NCBI GenBank assembly: GCA_030077755.1
Contig: JAQJZZ010000005.1
Coordinates: forward strand, 62,001 to 126,000
Origin: Filosporella fistucella
Lineage: Eukaryota; Ascomycota; Leotiomycetes; Helotiales
Reading direction: 5' to 3'
DNA length: 64,000 bases
Both the position numbers and the translations under genes were made by a program. Positions 34,859-49,054 of this stretch are shown piece after piece (the stretch's first letter is position 1; each line of letters opens with the position of its first letter). The notes below the pieces were generated by a model. The model saw only the letters and a list, made by a program, of their open reading frames with translations. It was not told where the DNA came from and did not search any database.

Positions 34859-37508
34859 TTATTCTAGCCATCGTCTCCTAACAGCTCCAGAGTTTGGTAA
34901 AGTCCCATATTTGACTCTCGGTCTCGGCGACGCCGCCATTTGAATCTCTCTCCTCCCCGCCACCATTTCTAGATGGCCTTCACTTACTTCCCTAACGGCG
35001 ATAGTTTCATTCCAGGTTCTAGTTTCGTTGATACCTGCACAGGTATTGTTCAATCTTTCACTAGGCCTGGAATTTATAGCTAGTGCGAGGATTTCCGGCA
35101 TTGATTCCCATGCTCTTCCGATTCCTTGGCCGTAGCCAATAACGCTGATCAAGATGTACATTGTATGTGAGACGGCGATAATGATATGAACGATTAGAAC
35201 TGAGATGCCGAGCTGGGTAGTAATATTCCCAGCCCAACGATATCCATATCCGTATCTTTGAAAAGTAGGGTTGAGGCGCAACCACTTCTTCTCCTCTTCA
35301 GGATTTGTCGTGTTGAGAGGCATGTCGACACCCGCTAACGAGCTTGTCATTGTGAATTTCCCCTGTAACTCGCCCTCTGTCGTTCGATTCGGGAGTAGAA
35401 ACATAGGAGCTGTGTATGGAAACTCTCCATTTCCTGCTATCCTTGCCAAACCATCTGTTACGGCGCCCGCAAGTATGATACTGATTAATTTTGCACGCAT
35501 TCTTTGTAATACCTCATAAGGTGTTGTAGAGCTATTTCCGTTTGGTTGCGGTCCTTTGAAAATAACACCGTTTGGAACCTTATCATTAGTTGGATACACA
35601 AAACGGCCGAGCATGCCTGTTATGGCCGATATGTTGCCAACTACGAAAGTTATAGGTTGATTGATAGCATCTGCATATCCTTTAGAAATAGTCATGTTGA
35701 TTGGTTGTCTCCCCGAGGAAGTATCTCTTCCCGAAGTGAGGCATGTATCACCTAAATCGGTGGTGATGGTGTGAGAAACTTGATCATTTATGGTTGGTTC
35801 GTACCATACATCTACTGGTATCCATTGGGAATAAATACTGCAAGCGAGGTTCTCAGATGACTGAATCCAGGTTCCGTTTTGATTGAGGACAAGGGGGATG
35901 GTGATAACCTAAAGTCTGTCAGATTTCTCCCTTAGCATGAATAATGAAAGCTTACTGCGCCGAGTGATGGGGTGTATGGTCCAGCACTAGGAATCTCCAC
36001 AAGTGTTGAGTTTGTAGCATTAATTGCCCGAGGATATTTGTAAGCCCAATCAGGCACAGGAAATATACTGTTATTTCCGTCTAGTGTAGGAAAGAACATA
36101 GTTGGCTGAGCTTCCGGATTGCTCCTATTGTACCCTGAATTAAGATACGAGTTGCATAAAATCTCGGTACGTGGTGCAAATATGTCAGTGTCAGAAGCAA
36201 GGCTGATATGAGGCTGTGCTGCCTCTAAAATCTTGCCTTTTAGATTTGTCTGAACATATTTCCAATACGAAACCATTGCTCCATCAACGAAAGCATTGAT
36301 AGTGACTCCTGAGGCACGACCAGAAAATGAGCTGTTACAGCTTTGAGCAGTGAGAATTCTCCGAGTATCACCTCGATCTGCTGCAAATGAGATGTTGGTT
36401 CCCTTATCGGTATCCTGATATAATAGGCCTGCAACCCAATTATAAAGATCTCGGAAGCCTCCAGTTGGGCATCGTTCTTGATTCAGGGTGTTGGTGACTA
36501 TACTGCATGAAACATTTTTGTTTGGGCCACCAGGGCCAATGAGATTTGCTGTTACCAGATGACTTGGCCAAAGCTCAGCGGTGTGATTGAAAATGTAATA
36601 AGGAGGTAGTTGCTCCGTGAATGGCGTGTGAACTTCAAAGTAATTAAGTGTGGGTATAATTGCAATCGCCGATGAAGGACCTGAGAGCATCACCAAGACT
36701 GCCGAGAAAAGCGAAAGAAACCAGAAACTCGCGACTGAGAACCTCTTCCCGGTTACTTTATCAACTGCCCATAGCGAGTTCCAGAACGATCTCCGATTCA
36801 GAAAAGCTGCAGAGCTGAGTTCAAAGGCATTGGATATCATTCCGAGAGGAAGCCCACCCCTTCCGGTCAATCTAGACTGCAGAGCGTGAAGAACAAGACT
36901 GGAGAGTGAGGCGAGGATCAACATCCTATTTCATTTAGCAGATTTTTATCAAATTTAATCACCTCACAAGGGAAGATATTAGAATAGACTTACTCATGTA
37001 ACTTTGCCGCAATTTGCAATAAACTCAACGCTCCACCTTGAGTCAGACCACGACTTATTTCATGGCTCGGAGCTAATAAATCCATCAAATAAACATTCCG
37101 AAAACTAAGTTGGATAATCGAAGTTGTTACTACCACAGCAATAACATGCGGAACAAGCTTCGTCCAATTTCCTCTGATGCCTTGAGCTATTGCCACTTTT
37201 GGCTCTTCAGCAGAAGTCGGATTTAGTGTGAGGAATGAGGCATCTGTGTCTGAGCGGAATGTCCTTGACTTCATGAAACTATCTTTTTCTATGGTTCCTC
37301 GCCTTTCCATGGAGTTGTCTCGTGAGTGGATGTATGTGTCTACCAAATCCCGGTTTTCCCTTGACGGCCAGTATGAGGGAGTACTAGGTCGTAAATTTGA
37401 TTCGAAAGCATCGCTTCGTGGGAAATCGGGCATCGTGCGTGCGTTTGGAGAGGGTGTCCTGCTATGGGTATTGCTGCTAGGAGCTGAGCGTAAGAATTGG
37501 AAAGCCAT
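34859..37508 (-). CDS. Large fungal membrane protein with glycosylated ectodomain
   Basis: Predicted 844-aa protein of unknown function. Exons are 37508-36994, 36925-35956 and 35908-34859, with introns of 68 and 47 nt. The first ~100 residues are a Ser/Pro/Arg-rich cytosolic tail (SNTHSRTPSPNAR...). Membrane segments follow at KLVPHVIAVVVTTSIIQLSF, MLILASLSSLVLHALQ and FWFLSLFSAVLVMLSG. A long ectodomain has many N-x-S/T sites and scattered Cys. A last span, QLGISVLIVHIIIAVSHTMYILISVIGYGQG, precedes a tail ending RRRWLE. The splice at 36993-36926 joins KLHE to MLILASL in frame. The plan matches fungal surface membrane proteins seen in large families. No transporter or enzyme motif was recognised. 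Confidence 0.82.
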
Positions 37509-40500
37509 CTCGATAATTAATTTTCGACCTAATTCAACTTCATAATCCGGGTGGACTCAAGTCAATCAAAGCTTTTCAATGGCGATCCAGCACTCCAGCA
37601 ATCCAGTTGTGGTAACATTCAAAAGCTCATTAACGAAACGAAAATAAGAGGAAGAAATCTATAATATCTACGTACTACCTGAAACAAGCAGATAAGCTTT
37701 AAATTTCAACGGCCCTTCCATAGACCTTCCCAGTAGCTCAAAATATCATCTCAATTCTAGGTGGTTATTCATAGATCTACGAAGCGCGGGGCCTGCATCC
37801 CCTAGATCACCCTATTTCCAGCCGCTGAGCTTACTTACACAGCCTTCTTGTTACCTTTACCCTCTAAAACTCTAAACTGCTTACCCTCTAGATATAGATA
37901 AAATCTTTATCTGCCTCATTTCCTACATGATTTCCATTCTTCCTGTATCAAACTCAAAAATCTTCATCCTATTATCCAATCCCATATTTCCCATCGTAAT
38001 ATTGCTTGTTACACACGATGTATTTGAAAGCATACGCGAAAGCCCGATGCTTATGGCGGAGGGAGTGGGGGGTGGTACAGGTTACAGGAAGCGCCCGTTC
38101 TTGGAACAGACGCCCCTATTCGACTCGCTTAATTAAGCTTAGAAGGAGTGCAGGAAATGTGCTATTTTTAGGTGAAAGGAGATGGTATTTTAGATATTCA
38201 GATTTGAAGGAAGAGATTTAGCACGCGAAGAAAATTATTTTTAATGAGGCATGGAAATTGGACGAATTGAAGATATTGAAAGGTTCAGAGAAAAGGGAAG
38301 TTGAGAATGTGCATCACTGGGTCTGTATTTGTACTTGTATCTAGGTACATTTAGTGGTATTGTTAGCTATGCACTACCCTCTTTCACCGAAAGCTTCACG
38401 ATCAAGAAACACACTATTCGCACCATATATTCTCATCACCGTTTACGTACGTATTAGTCTTTCTCCCAATCCCATCAATCAAAACAGTCCAAGATCACGT
38501 GCCATACATTTCCATCCCGACAATCCACAAATCAAAGACTTGAAATCGGTGATCGATTGTCAATCCCTGAAATGTGCATTCCCCTCCACACATCCCTCAA
38601 GACTGAACCCCGATTCTGCACGCTCTAAACAATACAGACACAAAAACTCAAATTCCGGCCTAGTATTCCCTCTACCGCCCCAGGCGCCTCGGTTCCAAAA
38701 ACGGCCGCAGGTCTTAAGAGCCGGTATATAGTTCATCCCTCGTCGATCATCCTTCCCTGCTTACCTTTCAATTTCCAAACGAGTACGGAGTACGCTGAGC
38801 TTTCCTCGTGGCATATCTCGACCTTGTCTCCCTGTCCTCCACACTTACACTTTCTTATTCTCGTCTCCAGACCCGTGTCTTCCTGTCACTTTTTCCATAT
38901 TTGAAAGCCGTTGAGATTGGTAAGACAGATAGCCGAGAGAGAAATGAACTAGGAGAAGACCGTTTAGAGGGGTGTATGATTGGTTGTCTAGTAGCTATGG
39001 AGGAGAGTAAGGTTATATGGGGTAAGGTAGGTATATAAAGTGGAATACGGATTTATAGCCGAGTACGTAGGAAAGAACGGGGAGGAAGAAGAGCCTCAGT
39101 TTGATTTCCACCAATTATAAATTCTACATCTCCTCTCTCCAGTCTTGGTTTCCCGGGTCTCTTTTCCTAATTCCTCTCTCCACTTCTCACATAAATTGTA
39201 CTGCAACCCACACCCATCAAACACTAACAGATAGATTAAGAGAACTACTGCAACGGCAATGTACCTCGTCTATGCAGTCCCCTCTGTACCTGCCTTTCAG
39301 CAACCTCGCAGTAGTCTCTAAACTACAAGTAGATGCTGCGTGGTATTGTGGAGAAGAGTAGGTAGTATCCGCATCTACCAGGATCAGTGGTGGGATGTGG
39401 AAAATGAGGAACGTGGACCTGGATTGAAGTATGAGGGAGCGGGGTACTTATGCATGTCGTGTAGCTTATCTGGATCTTGCAGGTGTGGCTTGGATATTGA
39501 CATGATGGGGGAGGAGGGGAAGGAGAGAGGTGTGGCGGATGATTGTGGCTGGAAGGTGGAAGGAGGAGGGAGAGGATGCTGGGGTATGGGGATGCTGGGG
39601 ATTGAGGTTGGTGCTAGGAACGTTGGGATATGGCGGCGTGTACTTCCCAAGGAATCACGGGAGCTAACGGATGGAAGCAATTTGCCTCGATATATCTATA
39701 TTCTACACAAGACTCAAGAGACATTGGCACGGAAAAACTCCTCTCCTATCCCCCCGTCGTCTTCCTCCCATTCAATGTGTAAGCCCATTCCGAATCCCAT
39801 AGCTTAGCTGGTTCAAACCACTGAATCACGATATCTAGAGTAATCACGGAACAAGTACACAAGCAAACAAATATTTGATAACAATCATCATTCTCCTTCA
39901 GATCACCTATATACACCCACCAGGCCATCAAGGCTTCTCCTCCCTCTCAATCCTCAAAACCCCTAGAATACAATCCTGTTCCCTCCTTTCTTCCAATCCT
40001 ATGCAAAGCCTTCCCTATATACAAATGCAATAAAATCTCAATAACTCAATGCCAATGCTACCCAATTCAACGCCAAGTAATATCACTATAAGATCCCCTT
40101 CCTTGTCGGAAACGTTCATTTTCCGAAGCACGTGATGAAAATGCCTCTGCTATTTCCCTCCGTCCATCAATTCATTTCATGGCAAAGTGCTGCTTACCAG
40201 CCTAGAATTTCCCGCTCTCCTTGCCGTTCATTTGCAGCTCTGTCCCGAAAAGGGTGTAAGATATGAGAAGGAAATAAGTAATATCAATACACTTCCCTTC
40301 CAGCTTCCTTTTCCCTCCGGCGGGATATTCCCTCTTTCCTCTATGATGAAATCTCATCGTATCTCGTATGCTTCACCTCGTCTCGTCTCGTCTCGTATCG
40401 TTTATAATCAGCCTTGATTCGGCGCATAGAAGGACAAAGGCAATGGGGTAGGCAGAAGAGGGGTCAACGGCTCTTCGGCCCGATTCTCCGCCATGCGCAA

Positions 40501-40814
40501 TATAAACCCGCGTGTTCCCAGTTACCGTGTTCTAAGTCCGCAGTCGGGCCTTCTTGGGTAGGTGATTGTGTGGGTTGGAGATCTGTGTGGTTTTCGTGTA
40601 GATTGTGAGGATCGGGTGTATGGTCGCGATGGGTTTTTGCGTAGGAGTGGTTTGGTTGGAAATTTGAGTCGTTGGGTTTGTGGTGGGTGGTGATCGTGAG
40701 CTTGAGAGGAGATGTTGTTGTGGTTTCGGTGTGATGTTCTGCTTCGCAAATCTTTCATTTTTGCATTTTCTTGAATTCGTCGGGTTGGAATTTGATCCCG
40801 GTCGTGAAAACATA
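37509..40814. other. Long intergenic region, no supported gene
   Basis: About 3.3 kb between the start of the membrane protein and the stop of the Zn2Cys6 gene. Frames such as 39340-39807 (plus) are compositionally odd and lack motifs. Short TCTCG repeats occur near 40381. Most of it is probably regulatory or non-coding. Confidence 0.5.
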
Positions 40815-43027
40815 TTATCCGCCTCCCAAATAGCTCCTCCTCCTCATCTCAGCCTCGCGAATAATTTCCGCAGAGAGAGATAGAGAAGGTGCCAAATGCG
40901 CATAGCGCTCGATTTCCATGACCACATTGTTGATTATCGTGTCTACAGTATCGAGATGAGGAACGAGTGTAGACATGATACTGCTGAGTGAAGGAGACAT
41001 GGTTGCACCCATGACGAGGAGAGTTTGCGAGACGATGGATAGTGCGCCTTGCCAGAGGTAGGGCATATGTCCTGCATGACTGGAAAAATTAGTTTTGATA
41101 TAAATTGAAAGGAAAATAAACTTACTGTGCAGTAATATGCTCCAACTGTCTGATTGAAGCCTCTAAGCATTTCCTGCAATTCTCCCGAACAGATGGATCC
41201 ATCGCCGCAGATTCATTATCCAAAACAGCGAGTATATATGGACGATAGATAATTGTCCTGCAAGCAAAATATCGTAATCGCAAAACAGTCTGCACGGGAT
41301 CGGCAAGCATAGTCCGCGAATACGGGAATTGAAGTGCAATAGGTAGGCTATCATACCACTGCGTAAGCTGGAAATCTAGTTCCGCAACGACGGGTTCGAG
41401 ACTTTGAGTTGATGCCATTGAATCTTTGGAGTAGATTAATTGGCTAACCCTATTCAAGAGACGACGGAGAGCGATTTCAGCAAGAAAATACCAGAGATCG
41501 TCTCGTCCGACTGATTCTTCGTCTTCAGGTTCAAAACCACCTGGGAGACCGACAGTCTCTTCAAATTGTACGATCCCGGAGTGTGGGAGGTCCATTTCAG
41601 CAAGCAGGTCGCTTTCAAAGAGGAGTGCATTCCAGTAGACGCGCTCACTTAGTTCTCTTTGACCGACTGGTACCCGACCGGGTGCACTGAGTAAGAGTTG
41701 TAATTTTGTGCTTGTGCTGCTGAGAAGCGTCCATGCTTCCAAGGGACGAACGAGATAGAAAAGGTAGGCGGACGCAAGAACGGTACATTGAGCCGAGAGA
41801 ACGGAGTTGCGAGTCATTAGACCTGGAAGAAGAGCCCACGCTGCTGCGAAATAGGGTAATCCGGGTGGATCCTCGTTGGGTGCTACTCTCGAGATACTAC
41901 CGCTACAACTAGCTTGTCCTAAAGCAAGTACAAGGAGCACGATACAGCTCTCTGGTCCCTCGCGAAAACCATTCGAGAGAGCGACTCGATAGTGGTTATT
42001 CCAATTAAATGGATTGACACAAGCGTACCAGACGTTGACTTTTGCGAAGAAGGCTTCGATATATGCTGAAGTGTTGGAGAGGTCCAGACAAGGTTGTTTT
42101 GATAGGACGAGTGGTTCGCGAGACATTTCGAGTTGGAGGAGGATTTGAGGATCATACGGTCTAGAGACGAGATCTCGAATCAAGGGCCATTGTAAGAGGT
42201 GTAGAGCGGCGTTTGTGTGGACTTTTGGCATGGTTGAGATATTTGTCGGAGTTGTCCAGGTGCCTAGACCGGTGGCGGGGATCATGGATACGAAATTGCT
42301 GGCATGATGCATTAATACATCTTCGTTGCTGATTGTCGTTCCGCCGTTGACAGATGGAGATCCGGTTGAGAGTGCCAGATTACTTGTTTGTCCGACGAGA
42401 CTCGATTGTAGTAATCCTTCGATCCGACTCAGATGTTCCAGAATAAGTTTGTCGCCGGCATCTAACTTGATTCCAGGCTCGCGATAAATACATTCTGCTC
42501 CGAGTTCTGTACAAAGCTTGCACTTTGGTTTCGTTCCGTCGCATCGTGATTTTCGGGATCGACATATTTCACACTGATCATTACTATCAGCATTGACCAG
42601 AATTAGAGATGGGCGTACTCACAGCTATCGTGGCTCGCCGCCTCGGGTAATCAATCCCCGCGTCTGTGCTCCTCCTCTTCAAAGGATTAATTCCATCATC
42701 GCTATTCTGACGATTTCCATTCTGTAGGCCGTTGGTCATGGACTCCCTATCTCCAGAGGACTGTGATAAATTCCTTGCCTTTTGAGCTGAGCCAAGTATA
42801 CCTTCACGAGTGAAGTTTTGTACCCTTCGTGAATTGGGTGATTTGAGTGGATTGGGAGAATTTAATGTCCCGTTTCCATTGACGATTCCATTTCCATTTG
42901 TGATCAACTGAAGTCGTGGTGAGGGGATATCGATTGAGAATTTGTCTCGAGAGATAGAAAATGATTGTCGGCCATTGCTAGTCCCGTTCGCAGACCTTGG
43001 GGAAGCTTCTGGCGATGAGCTCGACAT
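40815..43027 (-). CDS. Zn2Cys6 fungal transcription factor
   Basis: Predicted 705-aa nuclear regulator. Exons are 43027-42623, 42573-41126 and 41079-40815, with introns of 49 and 46 nt. The first intron falls just before the zinc cluster, so splicing is needed to make the DNA-binding domain. A Ser/Asn-rich N-terminus leads to the basic RRRATIA stretch, then CEICRSRKSRCDGTKPKCKL continues to the last Cys (CX2CX6CX6CX2CX6C). A linker and short coiled region (ILEHLSRIEGLLQ) follow. The fungal-specific middle homology region starts around FFAKVNVWYACVNPFNW and includes WALLPGLMTRNSVL, CRTIIYRPYILAVL and HMPYLWQGALSIV. The last splice restores ITAHHAGHMPYLW. Target genes are unknown. Confidence 0.93.
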
Positions 43028-46000
43028 GACGCCTGTTTAAGAAGCTGACAGTTGTGTGCATCGAATCTTGAGGGAAGATAAGAGTATGTGAGGCGAGGAA
43101 GTTGTTTATGAGACAGCTTTAGATGGTACACGGATGTAGGAAGAATAAGAAATTGAATCCTGGAGTTCTCGACACGGCCTTGCTCATACACGGTCCATCA
43201 TATCTATCTATTTTCGAGGAGATTGATTACGTGCCGCGTGCACTTCGGTGCTGACATGGATGGGCGATAGTGCAGGGTTAGTCGTGCATCTCAGATGGGC
43301 AGAGATGGGCGACTGGGAATATTACTGGCAGATCAGACGATGTGCTCCAGACGGGTACACGATGAGGAGACCGAATAGTGAACGGGCTGCTGCACTGACT
43401 CCCACGCTCATCAACCCTGTGACGCTCATGCAGGTTCAAAAGAGGGAGAGAATCTGGGGATCGGTAGGTGACGGCCGAAGGGAACCAAGAGAACCCTTCT
43501 AGAAAGAGTTGCGATAACGAGGTATTTGATATTGATGGAGCAGGTGATATTGGGTGCAGGAAGGAGGAGGATTGTAATGGAGGTAGGTAGGTAAGGACGA
43601 GTATAAAGTACGAGTAGAGTGGATTATATTTTAAACTCGATACGGATATCTGATACGCACGTCGACTTGATTATTTATTGCCAGTTCGTATCCCCACAGT
43701 TCCCCATTGTTTTCAAAAGTGGGCAGAGACAGAGCAGAATTACTCGTTAGGCAGAGTGGACCCTAGAAAGCGGTGTTGCTGATCGAACCAAACAGGAGGC
43801 ACGATGCATCCGTTTGAGGTTATTAAGCTTAGCTGGTCCAGTAGTACCGTCGAGTAAGTATCAAGCCGGAGGAGGTTCTTAGGTTGGTGGCAGACTGGCA
43901 GTGGCACTCTGTAGGTAGGGTCTTTGACAGTTTGACCGTTTAAGGCAACCGAGGAATATAAAATTTCTTTGGTGGTAGCCGCCCACTGCAAATCATCATG
44001 TCAATCAATCAATCAATCAATCCTTTCCATGCCATGCCTTGTCTTGTCTCGTCTTGTCTTGCCCCGCCATGCCAGACCATCCCATGCCATCCCTTGCTGA
44101 TGCTGATGCTGATGCCGCACGATGATGGTATGAGGGTGTTTGAATGGCTTGGATGCTAGGTATCTGTATGAAGTGTGATGAATGTGATAGATTTGTAGCC
44201 GAAATGTCTAGTTGGGCGGATTTCAGAGTTCCGTGTCCGTGATGTGATGTGATTGATTTGAAAGAACATTGCTGGGTCGTGATATTGTACTTTACCTTGT
44301 TAGAATTATGGTGGTGTTCACAGTGGCATGGTTTGGTCACTCGAGATGAGAGGAGCATTTGCTGGCATCCATGACATGACCTGTCTTGATGGATTCTTGA
44401 GCTGGAACAAGAATTCGGGGGTGGAGTGGCAGTATGGAGACACGCTTTACTCCTTTCGCTGACGAGGTGCATAAGGGTGCAGAGGGCGTCGAGGGGCTGG
44501 GGAGCCACGCGCTGCTGACATAATCTATGAAAGTACCTTGGTACCTTTACTTCCAGGCATATTCACACAACATTAACCTGGAAAAGCCAACACCAGCGCC
44601 AGTAATACTTTACCTGGGATTCTTGACTGCAACCAACCAACTTGCTATTGTTGAAGCGAGATATGCGAAGCGACCCGAGGGAATATCAATGGTTGGACTG
44701 GGACTGATATTGGTTTACCGTTCCTGCAGAACGTGACAATCTTCCATTATACTTCTCACATCTCACTTCAACTCAGGAAGCCTAGACTCCGCACCGCGGG
44801 GTAGCAGCACGTAGGTTCCTCTCGTTTAATATTATGGGATTATGGGGTATGGGGTGATGGCGGGAAGTCTGATTCTATACTTCTCGGCTCCGCGTTCCGG
44901 TTTGAAAGGAGATGAGAGACTTATATTCATGTGAGCACGTGACGGCATGGAGATGTGTTGGCGGTACCTTGATGAGCTGGGGTGCATACTGTACCTGCTC
45001 GAAGTGGGAAGTTGATGTCTAGAAGAATGTGGAGATTTCAGGGCTTCATTCTCAACTTCGGCTCCGTCTTCCGGTCTCAATACAAAAAAATACAGTCTGA
45101 AGTATATCGTCACGTGCTAGGGTATCATTGGAGACGAGGGAGTAATGCAGGTAAAACTGAATATGGGAATGATGAACCATATTTTGTAGCTGTATATGAT
45201 TTCGATCTATAGGATAGAGTATAGATCGTAGTTATGGCAATTAGTCTCGACAATCGGCCCCTGATTCCGGTTGAAGCTATCGACAATACTGTACATGGCC
45301 ATATGACTGATACTTATCATGAGGCTATCGATATCAGGTTGACAAACAAATGTCTAAGCCTCAATTGAAATACCAAGCTTAGATATAATATAAAAACATG
45401 CAAACAGTCAGGTGGATGCACAAGCTTTGCTTCGTTTGCCTAACTTGATGGCACTAATTCTACATCCATCTGGAAACTGGTAGACGATGCGAGTGGCAAA
45501 ATAATCTACAGACCCTTTCAACGGCTGAGAATTTCATGCATATCAACTACTGACGCACTCCTGTGGGGTACTTCCCCCAGCTGCGCTCATCATCATGATA
45601 CCGGTTGAAAAGACCTGCCTCGGCCCTTCCGGCATATTTGAACCCCTTCATAGAGATGAGATGAACCACGGAAGGAAATCTTAAAGAGGACTAGAGGATC
45701 CTGCATCGGAGTTTATATTTTCCCTTGAACGTTGGGCACGAGATAGAAAGGGTCGTTCATGAGGTTGTGACATGTCACCAGTGTGTTCTTTTGTAGATTT
45801 TTCGGCCCCCTTTCCCGAACGGAATGCAAGGCAGTCATCTTTCAGACTTTGAGCTGCAGCACTTGCTGCTAGTTAGCCCGACTCCGAGTTGGATTCGAAA
45901 GAGGCAGTGCATGAAGATGGATTGAAGATGAATTGTCGATGTTTTAGATTACTGTAGTTCCACTCCATCAAAATGGAGGGGTGAAAAAAAGTCACATGTC

Positions 46001-46525
46001 GGGCAATACTCGGCGAATTGAGCTTGACTAAATCCGGCAAGGCCTCCCTTCAATCGCTAATCTCCGACAACATCTTTCATCTTCAACTTCACATTCAGCC
46101 TGAAATCAAGTTTATGTCTACTGCACACTATTTCGTACCAACAATCCAACACTACCCAGGAACATGTGGACGGACACAGATGAACCTTCGCTCGGAGAAA
46201 CTTTTCTCACCATCACCCAAGTTGTATAGCTCTTCACGCAAATGTTCCACAGTTCCAGGAAATTTTTCGAATCTGCGTCTGGAGCTCCGTGAACCCCTCA
46301 TCCCCCTCATTTCCGGCAGATATGACACAAGCTTGTCATGTTGAACAGTTCAATATTGCCATTCCGGGTGGCCGGAGAACAATTTAGTTCAGCAACCATT
46401 GATGTAAAGGTAGGTGTTTTTCCGGTTCATGTAATTTCTTGGTAGGTATACCTCTAACCCTGAGTCATTGTTTGAAGGCATTTCCTGCTTCAAACTCTTC
46501 TATTCCCGTTCAGCGAGCCATTACC
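43028..46525. other. Long divergent intergenic region, no supported gene
   Basis: About 3.5 kb between the starts of the Zn2Cys6 factor (minus) and the esterase (plus), so it contains both promoters. It includes low-complexity stretches around 44001-44110 (TCAA repeats, then GCTGAT repeats). No frame here had convincing coding features. Confidence 0.5.
44001..44022. repeat. (TCAA)n microsatellite
   Basis: Five tandem TCAA units plus a partial one. It is followed within 90 bp by short runs of CTTGT/CCATG-like and GCTGAT repeats. It lies upstream of the transcription factor start. Confidence 0.85.
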
Positions 46526-48644
46526 ATGGCTTTTAAAGTTATTGCTAGTCTGCTTGCTGCTTCAAGCTTGGCTAATGCTGCAATCCCATCGCCCAATGAC
46601 CTTGGTTCGGACTTGACGATTCTAGTCAATAATGATCTTTTAGGTACGTTGAATACTGAACTCATGGCCATGACTGACTAGCCTAGGTTCGCAAAGTCCA
46701 AATGCAGACTCAGCTGTTCTACTCCTCACAGCTCGATCGAGGGACTCAGCTTCTTCAGCTTGTGCAGCTCTTGGGGAACAATTATGGAAACCAACCACGT
46801 CAAGCATCCAATTTAACCTCGATTACCTCTCATACCAAGACAAATACTCGGCAGACCAACAGTATTGGATTGCATCGGATAAGTCGGAGGCGAAAGCCAT
46901 CAATGGACATGGGCGTATTGAGACAGTAAATACACATAGCAGACTGCCAGTGCTGTGTACGCAAACAGCACCATTTGCAAACTCGTCCTATCAAGACATC
47001 TCTCCCAAATGGCAGACCACTGTGCATTCCAACAATGAATACATTACGGGGTAGGTCTCCAAGCTCATTTTTGCAACAAAATCTAATGTATTTAGATTTC
47101 GCGACCGATTGAGTTTCCGTTTCCTTGGAATTCGATATGCCGCCCAGCCAAAGCGATTCACATATTCAACTGCATACAAAGGGTCAGGAAACAATGCAAG
47201 CGCTACATCATATGGGTCGCAGTGTATGCAGTATGGGCAAGGATCAGAAGATTGTCTTTTCCTCAATCTGTGGACACCATACCTGCCTGCCCACGGCGGA
47301 GCTCCAAAGAAAGACTTGAAGCCAGTCATGTTTTGGATTCATGGTGGAGCGTTTACAGGTGGTACCGCCAATGATGTGACATTTGATGGTGGAAATATTG
47401 CCTCGAGAGGGGATGTTGTCCTAGTCGCCATCAACTACCGTCTTTCAACACTCGGCTTCCTAGCACTCAATGATGGAGTGACAAAAGGCAATTATGGCCT
47501 GGCTGATCAGATCAATGCTCTGGACTGGGTCAGAAAGAATATTCAGAACTTTGGAGGAGATCCGGATAGAATCACTATATTCGGACAATCTGCAGGTGCT
47601 GCCTCGGTCCGAGCATTGATGGCTTCACCTAAAGCTGCAGGAAAATTCCAGGGTGCTATTCCCCAGAGTAATTTGGGAGGTGGAGGATATGGAACTACAT
47701 ATTCGTCGTGGCTCAGCACCGAATCGGAGCTTACTACAGCAGCAAATTCCATTCTACAAGCCACCAATTGTACTTCGGCCGCCTCACAAGTTGAATGTCT
47801 GCGTGCGGTTGATGCAGCCACACTTGAGAGTGGGAACGTTGCAAGATACTTGGTGGTGGATGGGACATATCTCAAAACCTCGGAGTTGGTTGTGAACGAG
47901 AGCGCAAGTGATGCACTCTCAAAGGTTCATATAATGGAAGGTTTAATGCGTGATGATGGAGCGGCAATCATCTCTTACATCCAAACAACAAATCTCACCA
48001 AGTCGTTGACAGGCGTCGGCTTCAATGCACCTGCAGTCATCAACTCAAATCTATTCCCGCTTACACCAGGTCAGAATGCATCATTGGAAGTTTTCAATGT
48101 CACTTCCAGGGTCGCAACTGATTCTATTTTCCGCTGTATTGATCAAGCATCCAGCCACTCCTCGGTGTTAAACGATGTATTCGCTGGAAATCAATACTTT
48201 TACGAATTTAATCGATCGTACCAAACTACGGGATGGGACCCAAATACACCTGTATGCGATGCACCAAAAACAGCGACCCGTCCAAATGGAGACCCGAATG
48301 GGGAGTACTTCAAATGTCATTCGGGGGAACTCTACTACGTTTTTGGCACACTTGCTTTCAATGGTCTCCCTCTTCGGGATGAAAATGATCTTCCCTTTGA
48401 ACAGTTCATTCTCGATTCCTGGGCCAGTTTCGCACGAACATATAATCCTAATCCAGACAAGGAGTTCTTGAAGGTTAGAGGGTATACAAATACATTGAAA
48501 GAGCTCGCATTGGCAGGTGACTGGGAGCCAGTCAAGAGCGGCCGCGAGATGAGGGCCTTACAGTGGCCGAGTAAGCAGGTAGGGTTTCGAGATGTTCAGC
48601 AATGCGCCTCATTGGGATGGCCTCTGGATTATTATTCGAAGTAA
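46526..48644 (+). CDS. Secreted type-B carboxylesterase
   Basis: Predicted 676-aa alpha/beta-hydrolase that cleaves carboxylic esters outside the cell. Exons are 46526-46643, 46687-47050 and 47096-48644; the introns are 43 and 45 nt. A signal peptide (MAFKVIASLLAASSLANA) is followed by an extra N-terminal region of about 130 residues that precedes the usual FLGIRYA start of the esterase core. The oxyanion loop is WIHGGAFTGG, the nucleophile elbow is FGQSAGAASVRAL (Ser326), and SEDCLFLNLW is the family's second signature. The N-terminal extension containing SADQQYWIASD occurs in a fungal cholinesterase-like subgroup. The natural substrate is unknown. The ATG at 46526 has a good context (ACCATGG). 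Confidence 0.93.
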
Positions 48645-49054
48645 TCTTACATCAGAAATTATATTTGCTTCTCAATACCCTCGTTCCCTTTTAGACCAAG
48701 TCATGTGCATTCATTCAAATTATTTTGATCTAAGGTGCCTTTTGTTTGGTGGTTGAGGTACGAGATAGTGTCAGCCTCACCTGTGCACGCAGCCTTTGCC
48801 GCGATGTCAGACTAAGCTGATGCTGATGCAAGGCACCGCCTCAAATGCAAGTCATTATTGGGGTATGCGCCTGGTTCGGTGAACAGAATATGCGATCCCG
48901 CAGTATGTTGTTTTAATACCCTTAAGCATTTTGCTTACACCTCCTCGGTATATAATGTTGTGGCTCCCTCCTACATTTGCACATAAAAACCAAACACTCT
49001 CAATCTGTCCAATATCACCAAATACTTCATCTAAATCAAATCAAATCAGATACC
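48645..49054. other. Intergenic spacer, no gene seen
   Basis: Holds the esterase 3' end and the promoter of the CAP gene. A TATAATG sequence lies near 48951, about 100 bp before the CAP start, and could be a promoter element. Nothing else was recognised. Confidence 0.45.

Noticed and set aside
39340..39807. 155-codon plus-strand frame, Gly/Glu-rich
   Set aside because: The composition follows a purine-rich DNA stretch, no motif is present and the other strand is equally open.
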